A stretch of DNA of 64,000 nt, from positions 4,030,001 through 4,094,000 of the forward strand of contig NZ_CP119520.1 in the NCBI RefSeq assembly GCF_029223865.1, read 5' to 3'. Made by a program: the position numbers and the translations under genes. Below, in pieces: positions 45,758-55,324 of the stretch. The stretch comes from Telluria mixta (lineage in GTDB: Bacteria > Pseudomonadota > Gammaproteobacteria > Burkholderiales > Burkholderiaceae_D). Positions within the stretch are counted from its first letter, which is position 1; each line of letters begins with the position of its first letter. The notes beneath the pieces are model-generated. The model did no database searches and was not told the origin of the DNA. It saw only the letters and a list, made by a program, of their open reading frames with translations.

Positions 45758-47284
45758 ATGAATCCGATGATTAACACCCAAGCCGTGCTGGCCGCCAACA
45801 ACCTGGGGCCGGTCTCTGCAGAAATCTTCCTGGTCATCGCGTCCTGCGCCATCCTTCTGATCGACATGTTTCAGAAGGAAGGCAAGCGTACGCTGACCTA
45901 CGTCCTGTCGCTGCTCACGCTGGTGGGCTGCGCAGTGATCACCTACGCCGACTTCCACGCCGGCACGACGACCTACACGTTCTACAACATGTTCGTGTCG
46001 GATCCGATGGCGAACCTGCTCAAGCTGTTCACCTACCTGGCCGTGGGCGTGACCCTCGTGTACTCGCGCCAGTACGCCGGCGAGCGCGGCATGATGTCCG
46101 GCAACATGGGCGGCGAGTTCTACGTGCTCGCGCTGTTCACGCTGCTGGGCCAGATGGTCATGATCTCCGGTAACAACATGCTGCCGATCTACCTGGGCCT
46201 GGAACTGATGTCGCTGTCGCTGTACGCGCTGGTGGCGATGCGCCGCGACCACGCGATCTCGACCGAAGCCTCGATGAAATACTTCATCCTGGGTTCGCTG
46301 GCATCGGGCTTCATGCTCTACGGTATCTCGATGATCTACGGCGCCACCGGTTCGCTGGACATCACGACGATCGCCAACCTGGTATCGAGCAACGCCGCCA
46401 ACCACACGATCCTCGTGTTCGGCCTCGTGTTCGTCGTGGCCGGCTTGGCCTTCAAGCTGGGCGCCGTGCCGTTCCACATGTGGGTCCCGGACGTGTACCA
46501 GGGCTCGCCGACCGCCGTCACCTTGCTGCTGGGTGCCGCGCCGAAGCTGGCGTCGTTCGCAATGATGTTCCGCATTCTGGCTGAAGGCCTGCCGCGTCTG
46601 GCGATCGACTGGCAGCAGATGCTGCTGGCGCTGGCCGTGCTGTCGCTCGTGATCGGTAACCTGACCGCGATCGCGCAGACGAACCTGAAGCGCATGCTGG
46701 CGTACTCGACCATCGCACAGCTGGGCTTCGTCCTGCTGGGCATGATGTCCGGCGTGACCGGTCCCCGCGATGCCCTGAACTACGCCAACACCGCGACCGC
46801 CTACAGCGCATCGATGTACTACACGATCACCTACGTGCTGACCACGCTGGGCACCTTCGGCATCATCATGATGCTGGCGCGCTCGGGCCACGAAGCGGAA
46901 GAACTGGCCGACTTCAAGGGCCTGGCCAAGCGCAGCCCGTGGTACGCAGTCGTCATGACCGCCCTGATGTTCTCGCTGGCTGGCGTGCCGCCGATGATGG
47001 GCTTCATGGCCAAGTGGGCCGTGCTGGACGTCGTCGTCGGTTCGGGCCAGCTGTGGCTCGCGGTCATCGCCGTGGCCGCGTCGCTGATCGGTGCGTTCTA
47101 CTACCTGCGCGTCGTGAAGGTCATGTGGTTCGACGAGGTGGCCGATGCGTCGCCGATCTCGACCCCGCTGGACATGCGCGTCGTGCTGTCGCTGAACGGC
47201 ATCCTCGTCGTGATCCTGGGCGTGCTGCCGGGCCCGCTGCTGGCGGCCTGCCTGTCGGCCATGACCCTGACCCTGAAGTCCTAA
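45758..47284 (+). CDS. nuoN: NADH-quinone oxidoreductase subunit N
   Basis: Antiporter-like pump subunit of 508 residues with about 14 helices. Typical segments are [39 protein letters not shown] and [16 protein letters not shown]. The start at 45758 has only a distant GAGG; an ATG three codons further in is possible. The open frame upstream overlaps nuoM in another phase and is not used. Confidence 0.96.
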   Translation: MNPMINTQAVLAANNLGPVSAEIFLVIASCAILLIDMFQKEGKRTLTYVLSLLTLVGCAVITYADFHAGTTTYTFYNMFVSDPMANLLKLFTYLAVGVTLVYSRQYAGERGMMSGNMGGEFYVLALFTLLGQMVMISGNNMLPIYLGLELMSLSLYALVAMRRDHAISTEASMKYFILGSLASGFMLYGISMIYGATGSLDITTIANLVSSNAANHTILVFGLVFVVAGLAFKLGAVPFHMWVPDVYQGSPTAVTLLLGAAPKLASFAMMFRILAEGLPRLAIDWQQMLLALAVLSLVIGNLTAIAQTNLKRMLAYSTIAQLGFVLLGMMSGVTGPRDALNYANTATAYSASMYYTITYVLTTLGTFGIIMMLARSGHEAEELADFKGLAKRSPWYAVVMTALMFSLAGVPPMMGFMAKWAVLDVVVGSGQLWLAVIAVAASLIGAFYYLRVVKVMWFDEVADASPISTPLDMRVVLSLNGILVVILGVLPGPLLAACLSAMTLTLKS

Positions 47285-47291
47285 GGCCACG

Positions 47292-47612
47292 GTGGACGTC
47301 TCCCTGGCCAGCTGGTTGGTGATCGCGGTCGCACTCGCGTTCGCCAACCTGCCGTTCCTCAACGAGAGCGTGCTCGGCTTCATTCCCGTGAAGCCGGCAC
47401 TCAACAGGGCGCACGCGAAATATTTCGTCGTGCGCCTGCTCGAGTTGATCGTCCTGTACTTTGTCGTCGGCCTGCTGGCCCACGGCCTCGAATCCCGCAT
47501 CGGCACCGCGTTTCCCCAGACCTGGGAGTTCTACGCGATCACCGCCTGCCTGTTCCTCGTGCTGGCCTTCCCGGGCTTCGTCCTGCGCTACCTCCGCAAA
47601 CGCCGCGGCTGA
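47292..47612 (+). CDS. DUF2818 family membrane protein
   Basis: Small membrane protein of 106 residues with three hydrophobic segments (about 5-22, 47-66 and 78-97) and a basic end (RYLRKRRG). It begins with GTG (47292), 7 bp after the nuoN stop. DUF2818 genes are regularly found right after nuoN in betaproteobacteria, so it probably serves complex I assembly or an accessory role; that is inference. Last gene of the nuo operon. Confidence 0.88.
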   Translation: MDVSLASWLVIAVALAFANLPFLNESVLGFIPVKPALNRAHAKYFVVRLLELIVLYFVVGLLAHGLESRIGTAFPQTWEFYAITACLFLVLAFPGFVLRYLRKRRG

Positions 47613-47629
47613 CCGCCGCGCGCGTCCCC

Positions 47630-47656
47630 GTGTGGAAAAGGTTGAACATTCCACAC
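47630..47656. promoter_or_regulatory. Inverted repeat before NHL lipoprotein
   Basis: Perfect 8-bp arms GTGTGGAA / TTCCACAC, 11 bp apart, 40 bp before the lipoprotein start. It could be an operator or a weak nuo terminator; the following CCCCTTTCC is a poor U-tract. Confidence 0.35.
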
Positions 47657-47696
47657 CCCTTTCCTTGCTATTGTTGCCGCTCGCAAGGAGAACCCC

Positions 47697-49982
47697 ATGT
47701 TCGTACAAACGAGAAATCCCGGCTTCGCCGTGGCTGTCGCCATCCTGCTGGCCGCATGCGGTGGAGGCGGTGGCGGTAGCCAGACCACTGCGCCGCCCGT
47801 GACGGCACCGACGGCCCAGGCGCCCACGATCTCATCCCAGCCGGCCGCGCAATCCGTGAGCGCCGGCGGCGCCGCCACGTTCACCGTGACCGCGAGCGGC
47901 ACCGACCTCACTTACCAGTGGCAGCGCGACGGCAAGGACATCGCCGGGGCGACGTCCGCCAGCTACACCCTCGCTAACGTGCAGAGCGCGGACACGGGCG
48001 CCAGATTCACGGTCGTCGTCAAGAATGCCGGCGGCAGCGCGACGAGCGCCGCAGCCGTGCTGACGGTCTTGCCGGCCGCGGCACGCGGACTGGCGTTCGT
48101 CGCCGGCACGCTGGGCGGTGCGGGGAACCTGGACGGCGTCGACGGCCGCCTGGCGTCGCCCGTCCGCGTCGCCCTCAGCCCAGACGGTGTGCTGTACGTG
48201 GCCGACGACATGAGCGCGCTCGTGTCGGACGGGAATCCGCCGACTGGCGACACCGTCCTGCGCATCGTGAACGTCGCCACGGGCGATATCAGGACGATCA
48301 ATACCGAACCGCTGCGCACGACCGGCATGGCGTTCGACAAGGCCGGCAATCTCTACGAAGCCACCTGGAGCGCGGTCTACCGGACGGCGCCGGGCGGCAA
48401 GCGCACGCTGTTCGCCGGCTCCGCCACCGGGCGCGGGCATACCGACGGCGCCGGCACGGCCGCGCGCTTCGACGGCATCGCGGCGCTCGCGGTCGATGCC
48501 CAAGGCAACGTGGTGGTGGCCGATGCCAACGTCGTGCGCAAGATCGCGCCGGACGGCAGCGTCGCCACCGTCGCGGGCGGTGGTGCGCTGGACGGCAGCG
48601 GTTATCCGAAGGATGGGACCGGCACCGCAGCCAGCTTCGGCAGCATCACGGCGCTGGCACTCGATGCCAACGGCAACATCCAGCTGGTCGACGGACTGAA
48701 GCTGCGCGTCGTCACGCCCGCGGGCGTCGTCAGTACCCGGACGGTCACGGAGGGCGGCCAGCCGGCGGCGATCACGGGCGGCGACCTCGGCCTCGCCATC
48801 GACAAGGCGGGCAACGTGTACGTCAACGACACCTATATCGGGTGCCGGATCCGCAAGGTGGCCCCGGACGGGACGATGACCGACGTGGCGGGCATGTCGG
48901 GCGGCCGCGGCGGTCGAGACGGCAAGGGCCCGGCGGCCAGCTTCTGCGGGGCCGTCGACCCGTTCTACCTGAAGTGGCAGACGAGCGGCACCGATCTCGG
49001 TAACCTGGTGCTCGACGTCGCCGGCAACCTGGTCGTCGCGGACAGCACGGCCCGGACGATCCGCCGGGTTACGCCGGACGGCGACGTCAAGACCGTCGCG
49101 GGACGCGCAGGCTCGACCCTCATCAACGTGGACGGCCCGGCGAGCAGCGCGCAGTTCGTGCTCAACACGATCGACTACCGCCAGACCTCGCTCCCGTTTT
49201 CGGCCCGGTCGAACTATGCGCTGGCGGCCGACGCCCTGGGCAATGTCTACGTGGGCGAGAACGACCGCATCCGCAAGGTCACGCCGGACGGCAACGTCGG
49301 CACGTTGCCGCTGCAGGCGCCCGGCGCCAAGGATGCGCGCCTCTTTCTTGCGGGACTGGCGTTCGGCGGCAATGCGTACGCCTCCCGTGCGCTCGATCCG
49401 CTCGACCGTGTAAATGCGGACGGCAGCCTCGCGGTGGTGACGGGCGTCCCCGCGGGTTCCGTCGGGTATGGGGAGAACGACGTCGCCATGGATGCGTCCG
49501 GCAACCTGTACTGGATCGATTACCGTACGGCCGTCACGTCGCCCGGACCGTATCCCGTGCTCAAGCTCGCGCCGGGCGGCACCGTCACGACGCTACCGGA
49601 CACCGCCACGAGCCTCGGCACGCCGGACGCGGACGGCAACCTGTGGAGCGTGAAGCCCGACGGCACCGTGACCCGGCTGGGCACCGACGGCAAGGTGACC
49701 GTCGTGCGCACCGTGTCCGCCACGACAGGCGCCGTGCCGCTCGCCATCGCGCGCGACCGCGCCGGCAACCTGTACCTGGCGTGGCACGAAAAGCCGAACT
49801 GGTACTCGGTGCACAAGGTCACGCCGGCCGGCGCCGACAGCATCATCGCCGGCACGCCGGGGGCGTACGGCGTGCGCCTGGGCGCGCCGGGCAGTCTGGG
49901 CGCGATCGCTGCGCTGGCGGTGGGCATGGACGGCAACGTCTACGTGATGAGCGAGAGCGCGGTGCTGCGCATCGGCCAGTGA
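47697..49982 (+). CDS. Lipoprotein with Ig-like domain and NHL repeats
   Basis: Surface or periplasmic lipoprotein of 761 residues. The lipobox LLAAC (cysteine at about 21) is followed by a glycine run and a TAP-rich linker. An immunoglobulin-like domain follows (about 43-125; QPAAQSVSAGGAATFTVTAS, YQWQRDGKDIAGATSASYTL). The rest is a series of NHL-type beta-propeller repeats (LALDANGNIQLVDGLKLRVV, LVLDVAGNLVVADSTARTIR, LGNVYVGENDRIRKVTPDG). Such proteins occur in cell-surface recognition, but the ligand is unknown. AAGGAG is 5 bp before the ATG. Single gene. Confidence 0.87.
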   Translation: MFVQTRNPGFAVAVAILLAACGGGGGGSQTTAPPVTAPTAQAPTISSQPAAQSVSAGGAATFTVTASGTDLTYQWQRDGKDIAGATSASYTLANVQSADTGARFTVVVKNAGGSATSAAAVLTVLPAAARGLAFVAGTLGGAGNLDGVDGRLASPVRVALSPDGVLYVADDMSALVSDGNPPTGDTVLRIVNVATGDIRTINTEPLRTTGMAFDKAGNLYEATWSAVYRTAPGGKRTLFAGSATGRGHTDGAGTAARFDGIAALAVDAQGNVVVADANVVRKIAPDGSVATVAGGGALDGSGYPKDGTGTAASFGSITALALDANGNIQLVDGLKLRVVTPAGVVSTRTVTEGGQPAAITGGDLGLAIDKAGNVYVNDTYIGCRIRKVAPDGTMTDVAGMSGGRGGRDGKGPAASFCGAVDPFYLKWQTSGTDLGNLVLDVAGNLVVADSTARTIRRVTPDGDVKTVAGRAGSTLINVDGPASSAQFVLNTIDYRQTSLPFSARSNYALAADALGNVYVGENDRIRKVTPDGNVGTLPLQAPGAKDARLFLAGLAFGGNAYASRALDPLDRVNADGSLAVVTGVPAGSVGYGENDVAMDASGNLYWIDYRTAVTSPGPYPVLKLAPGGTVTTLPDTATSLGTPDADGNLWSVKPDGTVTRLGTDGKVTVVRTVSATTGAVPLAIARDRAGNLYLAWHEKPNWYSVHKVTPAGADSIIAGTPGAYGVRLGAPGSLGAIAALAVGMDGNVYVMSESAVLRIGQ

Positions 49983-49996
49983 CGCGTGCGGGGCAC

Positions 49997-50043
49997 CAGT
50001 CCGGTTGTTTGTCTTATACTGCGGGCTCAAGACAACCGGACTG
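49997..50043. promoter_or_regulatory. 12-bp inverted repeat around NUDIX -10 box
   Basis: Arms CAGTCCGGTTGT (49997-50008) and ACAACCGGACTG (50032-50043) enclose a -10-like TATACT (50015-50020) and end 3 bp before the NUDIX ATG. This is well placed for a repressor, or an mRNA hairpin at the start codon. Confidence 0.5.
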
Positions 50044-50046
50044 CCC

Positions 50047-50604
50047 ATGGACGACCACCTCAAAGAAACGAAGATCGACGGCGAGCTCGCCTACGACGGC
50101 AACTTCCTCAAAGTCTCGCGCGACCGCGTGAAACTCCCCGACGGCAAGATCACGCAACGCGAATTCATCCGCCATCCCGGCGCCGTCGTGATCCTCGCGC
50201 TGTTCGACGACGGCCGCGTGCTGCTCGAACGCCAGTTCCGCTATCCGAACGACCAGGTCTTCATCGAATTCCCGGCCGGGAAGATCGACCCGGGCGAAGA
50301 GTCGCTCGCGTGCGCCAAGCGCGAACTGGAAGAAGAGACGGGCTATACGGCCACCGACTGGCATTTCGTCTGCACGATCCACAACGCGATCGCGTATTCC
50401 GACGAGCACCTCGACCTGTTCCTCGCGCGTGGCCTGACCGCGGGCGACGCGAAGCTGGACGACGGCGAATTCCTCGAGACCTTCACGGCGACCATCCCCG
50501 AGATGCTGGAGATGGTGAAACGCGGCGACATCACGGACGTCAAGACCGTGATCGGCACGTTCTGGCTGGAGAAGATCGCTGCCGGCACCTGGAAGCCGGC
50601 CTAA
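50047..50604 (+). CDS. NUDIX hydrolase, ADP-ribose pyrophosphatase type
   Basis: Soluble enzyme of 185 residues. The complete NUDIX box is present at about 77-99 (GKIDPGEESLACAKRELEEE followed by TGY), and the upstream VLLERQFRYPNDQVFIEFPA matches the ADP-ribose pyrophosphatase (NudF) group. It probably cleaves ADP-ribose to AMP and ribose phosphate. In related genomes it lies just behind the nuo operon, as here apart from the lipoprotein gene. Start chosen at 50047 by homology; the longer frame crosses the inverted repeat. Confidence 0.88.
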   Translation: MDDHLKETKIDGELAYDGNFLKVSRDRVKLPDGKITQREFIRHPGAVVILALFDDGRVLLERQFRYPNDQVFIEFPAGKIDPGEESLACAKRELEEETGYTATDWHFVCTIHNAIAYSDEHLDLFLARGLTAGDAKLDDGEFLETFTATIPEMLEMVKRGDITDVKTVIGTFWLEKIAAGTWKPA

Positions 50605-51297
50605 GTGCGCTGGGCCGCGCTCGGCTTGATGCTGCTCGCCTGGAGCGGCCTCGCATCCGCGCGCACATCGTTCGAAGCGAGCTGCGAGGACGCGGCCCGC
50701 GACGCCGGCGCGACGTTTTCCACGCGCGAGAGCGGCTGGCGCGTCGACAATACCGCGTCCTACCGCGACCTGACCCGCATGAAGCGGCCGGGCGTGCGCA
50801 ACGGCTACGTGCTGGGTCTTACGCGCACGGAATCGCGCGTGGCGATCCAGGTCGACGGCACCTTGCTGACGTCGCCCGACGGCGCGGCCGAATGCGTGCT
50901 GCCGCGCATCGCGGTAACCTTGTACTACCAGCCCATCGTCGTATACGTCAGCCGCGAATTCGAGCCGGACTCGTGCACGTATGACGAGATACTTGCGCAC
51001 GAAATGCGCCATCTCAAGTCTTACCTGGACTATCTGCCGAAAGTGGAAGAGCGGGTGCGCGCCCGGCTGGGTGGCCGCTTCGCCGGCAAACCGTTGTATG
51101 CGCGTGCCGGGGAGTCGCGGGCACTGCTCCAGCGCGAAATCGACCGCAACTGGATGCCGTACATTAAGGCAGAGATGGGGCGCGTGGAAAAGCTGCAGGC
51201 CGCCATCGACAGTCCGACGGAATATGCGCGTCTGAGCAAAGTTTGCCAAGGTGAGGTACAGTCTCTTATTGGATCGACAAGACGTTCCCGATCGTAG
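50605..51297 (+). CDS. Exported protein with HExxH motif (putative metallopeptidase)
   Basis: Protein of 230 residues with a signal peptide (MRWAALGLMLLAWSGLASA). Near residue 132 it has AHEMRHLKSYLDYL, an HExxH zinc-binding motif (H132, E133, H136). Four cysteines (SCEDA, AECVL, DSCTYD and SKVCQG) may form disulfides. This arrangement resembles small secreted zinc peptidases of the DUF922 sort, but the overall family is not certain. GTG start, contiguous with the NUDIX stop; it ends 10 bp before ispD. Confidence 0.7.
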   Translation: MRWAALGLMLLAWSGLASARTSFEASCEDAARDAGATFSTRESGWRVDNTASYRDLTRMKRPGVRNGYVLGLTRTESRVAIQVDGTLLTSPDGAAECVLPRIAVTLYYQPIVVYVSREFEPDSCTYDEILAHEMRHLKSYLDYLPKVEERVRARLGGRFAGKPLYARAGESRALLQREIDRNWMPYIKAEMGRVEKLQAAIDSPTEYARLSKVCQGEVQSLIGSTRRSRS

Positions 51298-51307
51298 ATT
51301 GAACAAC

Positions 51308-52012
51308 ATGACTCAAGCACCACGTTACTTTGCCCTGATTCCCGCCGCCGGCGTCGGCGCCCGGATGGAGGCAACGAGCCCCAAGCAGTACCTGAAAATC
51401 GGCGGCAAGCCCATGCTCAGGCATACGCTCGACGCATTCCTGTCCAGCGAGCTCATCGCGCACACGTTCGTCGTCGTGAGCCCGGACGACCCCTATATCG
51501 ACGCCGTCGCGCCGCATCATGGCGTGACCGTCCTGCGCTGCGGCGGCGCCAGCCGCATGGAATCCGTGCGCAACGGCCTCGCCGTGCTCGCCAGCACGCT
51601 GTCGCGCGCCGACTGGGTGCTCGTGCACGATGCCGCGCGCCCCGGCCTGACCGCCGAACTCATCGAAAAACTGATCACCGGCACGGGCGACCACCCGGCC
51701 GGCGGCCTGCTGGCGCTGCCGGTGGTCGACACGGTCAAGCGCTGCATCGACGGCGAAGCGGCCGGCACCGTGCCGCGCAACGGCCTGTGGCTGGCGCAGA
51801 CCCCGCAGATGTTCCGCTACGAGCTGCTGCGCGAGGCGCTGGCGGCCGCCACCGACCCGGATTCGATTACCGATGATGCCAGCGCGGTTGAAGCCCTCGG
51901 ATTGAGCCCTAAATTGGTGGAAGGGCATCCCCGCAATCTCAAAGTGACGCTGCCGGACGATATCCGGATCGCCGAGATGTACCTGGCAGTGTCCCAACCC
52001 GAACTCGTGTAA
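51308..52012 (+). CDS. ispD: 2-C-methyl-D-erythritol 4-phosphate cytidylyltransferase
   Basis: MEP-pathway enzyme of 234 residues that couples methylerythritol phosphate to CTP for isoprenoid synthesis. The nucleotide-binding motif [20 protein letters not shown] (about 9-28), VHDAARPGL and the C-terminal [12 protein letters not shown] are all typical. The start at 51308 has no strong ribosome site, so translation may depend on the preceding gene. Paired with ispF 17 bp downstream. Confidence 0.95.
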   Translation: MTQAPRYFALIPAAGVGARMEATSPKQYLKIGGKPMLRHTLDAFLSSELIAHTFVVVSPDDPYIDAVAPHHGVTVLRCGGASRMESVRNGLAVLASTLSRADWVLVHDAARPGLTAELIEKLITGTGDHPAGGLLALPVVDTVKRCIDGEAAGTVPRNGLWLAQTPQMFRYELLREALAAATDPDSITDDASAVEALGLSPKLVEGHPRNLKVTLPDDIRIAEMYLAVSQPELV

Positions 52013-52029
52013 GGCGTGTAAAGAACATC

Positions 52030-52542
52030 ATGGCTCTCGCATCGTACAACCCGACCCCGCCGTTCCGCATCGGTACCGGCTATGACTGCCACGCCCTCGT
52101 CGAAGGGCGTAAACTGATCGTCGGTGGCGTCACCATCCCGCACCGCCTGGGCCTGCTCGGCCACTCGGACGCCGACGTGCTGCTGCACGCGATCATCGAC
52201 GCCATGCTGGGCGCCGCCGGCCTCGGCGACATCGGCAAGCACTTCCCGGACACCGACCCGATGTTCGCCGGCGCCGACTCGCGCGTACTGCTGCGCGAAG
52301 CGGCGAACCGCGTGCTGGGCACCGGCTACACCATCGGCAACGTCGACGCGACCATCATCGCGCAACAGCCGAAGATGGCGCCGCACATCCCGCAGATGGT
52401 GTCGCGCATCGCCGAGGACATCGGCGCGTCGCCGCAGCAGGTGAACATCAAGGCCAAGACCAACGAGAAGCTCGGCTTCCTCGGCCGCGAAGAGGGCATG
52501 GCGGCGCAGGCGACGGTCCTTTTGATCCGCGCGGCGGGCTGA
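52030..52542 (+). CDS. ispF: 2-C-methyl-D-erythritol 2,4-cyclodiphosphate synthase
   Basis: MEP-pathway enzyme of 170 residues, trimeric, zinc-dependent. Metal ligands are in GTGYDCHAL (D and H) and the second conserved histidine is in [17 protein letters not shown]. The C-terminal [18 protein letters not shown] is the family signature. The normal length is about 160. Separate from ispD, with which it forms an operon. Confidence 0.96.
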   Translation: MALASYNPTPPFRIGTGYDCHALVEGRKLIVGGVTIPHRLGLLGHSDADVLLHAIIDAMLGAAGLGDIGKHFPDTDPMFAGADSRVLLREAANRVLGTGYTIGNVDATIIAQQPKMAPHIPQMVSRIAEDIGASPQQVNIKAKTNEKLGFLGREEGMAAQATVLLIRAAG

Positions 52543-52603
52543 TCCACGCGACTCTCGTTTCCGTTGTAACATCGTCGATCTGACGATGACAACGGGGACG
52601 ACA

Positions 52604-53815
52604 ATGACAACAAGCACGCCACGTGCGGCCTGGGGCCTGATCCTGGCCGCCAGCGCCATCCTGATGATCACGATGGCGGCGCGGCTCACGACGGGCCTGT
52701 TTCTGTCGCCGCTGAACACGGCGACCGGCCTCGGCATCGCGTCGATCAGCTTCGCGATGGCCGTCGGCCAGTTCATGTGGGGCGCGTCGCAACCCGTCTT
52801 CGGCGCCGTCGCCGACAAATACGGTTCCATGCCCGTCATCGTGCTGGGCGCCGTGCTGCTGGCCGGCGGCCTCGCGGCCACGCCGTTCGTGTCCACGCAA
52901 TGGGGCCTGCTCGTCACCCTGGGCATCCTGTCCGCGAGCGGGGCGGGCGCGGGCAGTTTCTCGATCCTCATCGGCGCCACCGCGCAGCGCCTGTCGGCCG
53001 AGCGGCGCGCGTTCGCATCCGGCTTCATCAACGCGGGCGGCTCGTTCGGCCAGTTCGTGTTCGCGCCGCTCGTCCAGTTCCTCATCGCGCGGGCCGGCTG
53101 GATCACCGCGATGCTGGCGCTGGCCGCGACGAGCCTGCTCACGATCCCGCTCGCGTGGCCGCTGCGCGGCAAGCCGCCCGCGCAATCCGTTGTCGGCCAC
53201 GGTGACCTGACGCTCGGCCGCCAGGTACGTGAAGCGATGCGCGACCGCAGCTACCTGTGCCTGCACGCGGGCTTCTTCACGTGCGGCTTCCACATCGCCT
53301 TCCTCGTCACCCACTTGCCGGGCGAGGTCGCGCTGTGCGGCCTGCCGGCGGGCGTCTCGGCGACGGCGCTGGGTCTCATCGGCCTCTTCAACATCGCGGG
53401 CTCGCTGGCGGCGGGCGCGCTCGCCCAGCGCTACCGCATGAAATGGCTGCTGGCGCTCACCTACGGCGGCCGTGCCGTAATCATCGCGGCCTACCTGCTG
53501 GCGCCGAAATCCGCCTGGACGTTCTACGTGTTCGCCGCCGCCCTCGGCTTCACGTGGCTCGCGACCGTGCCGCCGACCGCGGGCCTCGTCGGCAAGCTGT
53601 TCGGCATGCGCTACCTCGCCACCCTGTTCGGCCTGACCCTGCTGTCGCACCAGATCGGCGGCTTCTTCGGTGCCTGGCTGGGCGGCCTCGCGTTCGTGCG
53701 CTTCGGCGACTACTCGTGGATGTGGTACGCCGATATCGCCCTGGCCGTTGCCGCCGCGCTCGTCAACCTGCCGATCCGCGAGGCGAAGCCGGCCCCCGCG
53801 GCCGTGGCGGCCTGA
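52604..53815 (+). CDS. MFS transporter
   Basis: Inner-membrane secondary transporter of 403 residues with twelve helices. The loop after helix 2 shows the MFS pattern (FGAVADKYGSMPVIVLG). Resembles the oxalate/formate-antiporter-like and uncharacterised MFS branch; the substrate cannot be told. The start at 52604 has GGGGA about 6 bp upstream, while an ATG at 52586 is less likely. A short unknown gene follows 5 bp downstream. Confidence 0.88.
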   Translation: MTTSTPRAAWGLILAASAILMITMAARLTTGLFLSPLNTATGLGIASISFAMAVGQFMWGASQPVFGAVADKYGSMPVIVLGAVLLAGGLAATPFVSTQWGLLVTLGILSASGAGAGSFSILIGATAQRLSAERRAFASGFINAGGSFGQFVFAPLVQFLIARAGWITAMLALAATSLLTIPLAWPLRGKPPAQSVVGHGDLTLGRQVREAMRDRSYLCLHAGFFTCGFHIAFLVTHLPGEVALCGLPAGVSATALGLIGLFNIAGSLAAGALAQRYRMKWLLALTYGGRAVIIAAYLLAPKSAWTFYVFAAALGFTWLATVPPTAGLVGKLFGMRYLATLFGLTLLSHQIGGFFGAWLGGLAFVRFGDYSWMWYADIALAVAAALVNLPIREAKPAPAAVAA

Positions 53816-53820
53816 CTTCC

Positions 53821-54129
53821 ATGGCGCGCGATCCCTGGGCCTACCGCGACGTGGCCGTCGAATCCGTGCCCGATGCGCGCACCGGCCGGCTGCGCATCAA
53901 GCCGATGGCGGGGCAGGCGTATGCGACGTCGATGCGCGTGCAATGCGCGCGGGCGTTGTCCGACCCCGAGCGCTATCCGGCCGGCACCCGCTTCCTCATC
54001 CGTGCCAAGCTCACCGACCGCGCGGGCGGGCCGCCGTTCCTGTATGCGTGGCACGGCGATCCAGTGCGCGTGCTGACGGCGCGCGAGGTGCGCACCTTCC
54101 TCGACGAATACCGGCGCCGGCGCATTTGA
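53821..54129 (+). CDS. Small conserved-looking hypothetical protein
   Basis: Soluble protein of 102 residues, arginine-rich, with no signal peptide or membrane helix (MARDPWAYRDVAVESVPD, AGTRFLIRAKLTDRAGG, then FLYAWHGDPVRVL). It starts 5 bp after the MFS stop, so it is probably co-translated. The codon pattern looks like that of its neighbours, which supports a real gene. No family recognised. Confidence 0.62.
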   Translation: MARDPWAYRDVAVESVPDARTGRLRIKPMAGQAYATSMRVQCARALSDPERYPAGTRFLIRAKLTDRAGGPPFLYAWHGDPVRVLTAREVRTFLDEYRRRRI

Positions 54130-54137
54130 GCCGGACG

Positions 54138-55088
54138 TCAGTCCTGCAGCGAGTGCCGCGGCACGTCGTCCGCGAGCGGCACCGTGCCGCGGCCCGCGCC
54201 GGTCGCGAGCATCAGGCGATTGACGTAGGCGTCGTAGCGGTCGTGGCCGGGGTAGGCGACCGGCGCATAGTCATAGATGAGGCAGGGCAGCAGGGAATAC
54301 TGGACGATCAACATCAAGCGCGCCGTGCGTGCCGGCAGCGTGCCCTTGTGGATGCCGCGGGTATCGACGAAGAACGCGGTGCCGGCCGCGCCCGTGATGT
54401 CGACGCGGCAGCCGTGCCTGCGCATCACGTCGGCGTCGCTGTAGTGGCGCAGGCGGATCGGCATGCGGTCCCGGTGCGTGCCCGGGACATAGCTGTGGGG
54501 CCCCGCATCGAGGTCGACGTCGGTGAGATACACCATCAGTTTGATGCTGCCCGGCTCCGAGTCGCGATGGAAGTCCAGCAGGCCGTCGGGCGCGCCGTCG
54601 CCAGGAAAGGTCCAGCGCAGGCCCATCAGCGAGATCGTCGGCGTGTAGCCGAGATAGCCCGCAGCCAGGCGCAGCACGTCCGGGTGGTTGGCCACCTCCA
54701 TGATGTGCGGGCAGTGGACCAGGGTCTCGAGCGGGTAGTCGCCCACGCGGCAACCGGGCGGCACGGCGTCGATGCGGAACGGGCAGCCGTCCCGCCGTGC
54801 CGGGATCATGTCCTGGTCACGCAGGTATGCCAGCGCCTGCGCGCACTGGTCGCCGGACAGCAGGGCGCCCATCCGCAGGTACCCCTGGGCACGCATCCGA
54901 TCGAGCGCGAGCCCGTCGTCCCGGATCGCGCGCGCGGACGGCCCGTGCAGCATGTGGAGGCCCGCGACCAGGGCCCGGGTGGCGATGCGTCGCAATGTTC
55001 GGCTGGTGCACGCGCGCTGGACGTAATAGCCGAACAGTTTGAGCCGGGCGTGCCTGGACCCGCCGCTGACGCTGACGTATTTCTGCAT
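54138..55088 (-). CDS. Phytanoyl-CoA dioxygenase (PhyH) family protein
   Basis: Iron/2-oxoglutarate oxygenase-like protein of 316 residues. The facial triad is visible as H174 and D176 (LLDFHRDSEPGS) and H247 (DTRGIHKGTLPARTAR), with arginines just after it for 2-oxoglutarate. Related proteins hydroxylate small molecules or lipids. The basic N-terminus (RHARLKLFGYYVQRA) is not a clear signal peptide. Single gene, convergent with the MFS pair. Substrate unknown. Confidence 0.82.
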   Translation of the reverse strand: MQKYVSVSGGSRHARLKLFGYYVQRACTSRTLRRIATRALVAGLHMLHGPSARAIRDDGLALDRMRAQGYLRMGALLSGDQCAQALAYLRDQDMIPARRDGCPFRIDAVPPGCRVGDYPLETLVHCPHIMEVANHPDVLRLAAGYLGYTPTISLMGLRWTFPGDGAPDGLLDFHRDSEPGSIKLMVYLTDVDLDAGPHSYVPGTHRDRMPIRLRHYSDADVMRRHGCRVDITGAAGTAFFVDTRGIHKGTLPARTARLMLIVQYSLLPCLIYDYAPVAYPGHDRYDAYVNRLMLATGAGRGTVPLADDVPRHSLQD

Positions 55089-55324
55089 GGGCTTCCTGGG
55101 ATCTCGGACGCGACGCCGGACGCGGCGCCATCCCGTCGATTCTAAGACCGAATCATGTCATTTAGACATTTCAAAAATGTTAAAGTGAGTAAATAGCTCG
55201 TTTGGACACCGTTTCCCTCTGGAACGGACACACGCGGTCCGGCCGGGTACGCAGTCGTGGTCGTGTTCGTGGAAAAATCGCTACACTCCCTACTTCGCAA
55301 TGAATCGAGAACGAAAGGACCGTC
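55089..55324. promoter_or_regulatory. Divergent region with overlapping palindromes
   Basis: Contains ATGTC-attta-GACAT (55155-55169) and ACATTT-caa-AAATGT (55166-55180), which share the ACAT, plus a -10-like TACACT (55282-55287) before the FMN reductase gene. Candidate operator; no known motif. Confidence 0.35.
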
